From Candidatus Gastranaerophilales bacterium (GTDB taxonomy: Bacteria > Cyanobacteriota > Vampirovibrionia > Gastranaerophilales > Gastranaerophilaceae), in the NCBI GenBank assembly GCA_900770525.1, contig CAAHDT010000041.1, positions 1 to 42,107 of the forward strand: a stretch of 42,107 nucleotides of DNA, written 5' to 3'. The notes beneath the pieces are model-generated. The model saw only the letters and a program-made list of their open reading frames with translations, made no database searches and was not told the origin of the DNA. Below, one piece after another: positions 40,364 through 42,107 of this stretch. How positions within the stretch are numbered: the stretch's first letter is position 1; each line of letters starts with the position of its first letter. The position numbers were made by a program, and so were the translations under genes.

Positions 40364-41845
40364 TTAAATATTAGGGAATTTATATGCATCTTCAATATCA
40401 ACAGGCATTTCCTTATATTCACAAGTGTTTATTGCTTTATCAAGATAATCATATAATTCTTGTTTAAATTTAGGGTGAGCACAATTTTTAATAATTGTTT
40501 TAGCTCTTTCTATAGGGTCTAAACCTCTCAAATCGGCAACACCTTGTTCTGTAATAAGAGCGTGGATTTCATGGATTGTGTGGTCAACGTGGCTAACAAG
40601 TGGAACAATACAAGAAATTTCGCCATTCTTTGCAGTAGATTTTGTGATAAATATTGATAATCCTGCGTTTTCGCAATAATCTCCAGAACCTCCGACACCA
40701 TTCATCAGACGACAACCGTTAATGTATGAAGAATTAGTATTTCCGTAAATATCTGCTTCTATAACTGTATTAATCGCAATTATACCAAGCCTTCTGATGA
40801 CTTCAGGGTGGTTAATGATTTCTTGCGGTCTTAGTACAATTTTGTCTTTATATTTTTCAAAGTTTTTAAAGAACTCATCAATTTTATCCCAAGAAATCGT
40901 CAAAGATGTACCTGATGCACATTTAACTTTCCCTGCTTCAATAAGGTCAAAAATTGAATTTTGCAAAACTTCTGAATAAACAGTCAAGTCTTTAAAATCA
41001 GAATCTTTTAAACATTCCAAAACTGCATTCGATACACTTCCAACACCTGCTTGAATTGGAGGAAGTGGGTTACATAATCGTTTATGTTCAACTTCACTTT
41101 TCAAAAAGTTGACTAAATTCTTTGCCATAGCGTCAAATTCTGCATCAGACGGAACTACTTTTCTTCCGTTGTCAGGAATTGTACTATGAACAACTGCAAC
41201 AACCTTATCAAAATCACATTTTATATAAGGAGTGCCGATTCTATCATCTACTTTTGTAATCGGAATAGGTTTTGTATAAGGTGGATTTTCTGGGGAGTAA
41301 ACATCATGAACACCTTCCAATGATGCAGGAACATAAGTATTAACTTCAATTATAATCTTATCTGCACATTCTGCATAAATATTAGAAGTACCAACCGAAG
41401 TTGTAGGAATAATGTTTCCGTTTTCGTCAATCGCAGTTGCTTCAATTATTGCGACATCAACATGATTTAAGAAATTTCTTTTTACCCAAACTGGCATCAA
41501 TCCAAGTGGAACATCGTGATACCCAACTTTCCCGTCATTGATTGCATTTCTCAAATCTTTATTTGTTTGATAAGGAATACGTTTTTTCAAAGCCCCTTTT
41601 CTTGCAAGTTCACCATCAAATTCATCTCCAAGTGAAGCACCTGAATAAACGGTTAAATCTAACTTTTCACCTTTATCAGCACGTTTGGCAAGTTCTCCTG
41701 CAATAACTTTCGGGTAACCGGCAATAGTAAAACCACTAACCCCCAGTGTCATATTAGGTTTAACAAATTTTGCAGCTTCGGCAGGTTCCATAACTTTAGT
41801 TAAATATCTTTTATCTCTAATTCTTTTTTCAAATTCTTTGTCCAC
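40364..41845 (-). CDS. acetyl-CoA hydrolase/CoA-transferase family (succinyl-CoA:acetate or 4-hydroxybutyrate type)
   Basis: A 493-aa cytosolic enzyme of the Cat1/AarC/Ach1 family, which moves CoA between acyl groups through a glutamyl-CoA intermediate; E292 in TVYSEVLQNS is the likely nucleophile. GVGSVSNAVLE, NGVGGSGDYCENAGLS and EQGVADLRGLDP are family motifs. The start is GTG at 41845 with GAGGT 7 bases upstream; an in-frame TTG at 41878 has no ribosome site. As the first gene of the operon it suggests that the regulators control carboxylate metabolism (succinate, acetate or butyrate). Confidence 0.92.
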   Translation of the reverse strand: MDKEFEKRIRDKRYLTKVMEPAEAAKFVKPNMTLGVSGFTIAGYPKVIAGELAKRADKGEKLDLTVYSGASLGDEFDGELARKGALKKRIPYQTNKDLRNAINDGKVGYHDVPLGLMPVWVKRNFLNHVDVAIIEATAIDENGNIIPTTSVGTSNIYAECADKIIIEVNTYVPASLEGVHDVYSPENPPYTKPIPITKVDDRIGTPYIKCDFDKVVAVVHSTIPDNGRKVVPSDAEFDAMAKNLVNFLKSEVEHKRLCNPLPPIQAGVGSVSNAVLECLKDSDFKDLTVYSEVLQNSIFDLIEAGKVKCASGTSLTISWDKIDEFFKNFEKYKDKIVLRPQEIINHPEVIRRLGIIAINTVIEADIYGNTNSSYINGCRLMNGVGGSGDYCENAGLSIFITKSTAKNGEISCIVPLVSHVDHTIHEIHALITEQGVADLRGLDPIERAKTIIKNCAHPKFKQELYDYLDKAINTCEYKEMPVDIEDAYKFPNI

Positions 41846-41881
41846 AGTCTTTACCTCACTAAATATGTCTTTTACCAATAA

Positions 41882-41898
41882 TTTATCATATTGATAAA
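41882..41898. promoter_or_regulatory. palindrome TTTATCA-TAT-TGATAAA
   Basis: A perfect 7-bp inverted repeat with a 3-base spacer, 37 bases upstream of the CoA-transferase start codon, in the region shared with the divergent gene at 42057. It is AT-rich like CitB/DcuR-type sites and may be the operator for the regulator at the end of this operon. Confidence 0.45.
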
Positions 41899-42056
41899 AT
41901 TTGTATGCCCTAACGAAATTAAAAAAAGAGTTTGGAAAGTAAAGAAAGTTTTAAATAACGCAAAAAAATTTTTATACTTACAAAAGAATGTACAAAATTG
42001 AATTACAAAACTAACATATTGCTATAGGTTGAAATTGTAAGAAAGGAAATATAAAA

Positions 42057-42107
42057 ATGGAAAACGAAATTAGTGCAGAAGAATTGATTAATTCGTTAGT
42101 TGAAAAA
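42057..42107 (+). CDS. start of an unidentified gene (3' end outside window)
   Basis: ATG with GAAAGGA (42041-42047) 9 bases upstream; the first 17 codons read MENEISAEELINSLVEK and run off the window. The sequence is too short to identify. It is divergent from the CoA-transferase operon. Confidence 0.7.
   Translation, partial: MENEISAEELINSLVEK

Noticed and set aside
1..42107. CRISPR arrays, rRNA genes, tRNA genes and insertion sequences
   Set aside because: No regularly spaced repeats, no tRNA cloverleaf other than the tmRNA ends, and no transposase frame were found by eye.

Overview
ORGANISM. The window is low-GC chromosomal DNA from a bacterium with an outer membrane (lpxA) and the MEP isoprenoid pathway (ispG). 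It divides with FtsZ plus SepF, and it carries a yggS-sepF pair like the pipY-sepF pair of Cyanobacteria. Together with the AT bias and the many lineage-specific small proteins, this suggests a non-photosynthetic relative of the Cyanobacteria (Melainabacteria/Vampirovibrionia, for example Gastranaerophilales). That placement is an inference; no rRNA is present to confirm it.

LAYOUT. 1-0.5 kb: the 3' end of a cysteine-containing protein gene whose last ~120 bp are abruptly GC-rich and made of NNC codons, which looks like the variable repeat of a diversity-generating retroelement (DGR). 0.6-2.5 kb (minus): a small protein, an orphan NarL-type regulator and a YfcE-like phosphoesterase. 2.5-8.8 kb (plus): ispG, a trio of exported proteins ending in a GHL10 glycoside-hydrolase-like protein, hsp20 and a phosphohexomutase. 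8.9-10.2 kb: an AT-rich XRE regulator/DUF1796 pair. 10.2-12.5 kb (minus): a glycine-rich membrane protein, then a DUF47-Pit phosphate transport operon. 13.1-16.7 kb (minus): yggS-sepF, nadK and ftsZ, each unit closed by its own terminator. 16.9-18.4 kb: small proteins including a YkgJ-type cysteine cluster protein. 18.6-21.7 kb (plus): lpxA, an M29 aminopeptidase and a ROK sugar kinase. 22.2-26.6 kb: a degenerate HD-GYP protein, coaD and a GAF-GGDEF-HD-GYP protein, the latter concerned with cyclic-di-GMP. 26.7-31.4 kb: a coiled-coil protein, an alpha/alpha-toroid protein and a secreted ankyrin protein. 31.4-36.3 kb (minus): a very AT-rich Gabija-like defence pair (OLD-family ATPase/TOPRIM nuclease plus UvrD-like helicase) with two small upstream ORFs. 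36.4-37.2 kb: ssrA (tmRNA), and divergent from it a compact unit that looks like an undescribed type I toxin-antitoxin locus. 37.8-41.8 kb (minus): a four-gene operon of CoA-transferase, soluble CitA/DcuS-like kinase, metallo-beta-lactamase-fold lactonase-like protein and CitB/DcuR-like regulator. The window ends in the first 17 codons of another gene.

HOW THE PARTS WORK TOGETHER. Most of the window is housekeeping: division, envelope, cofactors, phosphate uptake and sugar phosphate metabolism. Three stretches look accessory: the DGR-like target at the left edge, the AT-rich XRE/DUF1796 pair, and the Gabija-ssrA-type I TA cluster. Several genes with no Shine-Dalgarno sequence have a -10 box 6-7 bases before the ATG, which suggests frequent leaderless transcripts.

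LIMITS. All calls come from reading motifs by eye. No database search, folding program or promoter model was run.
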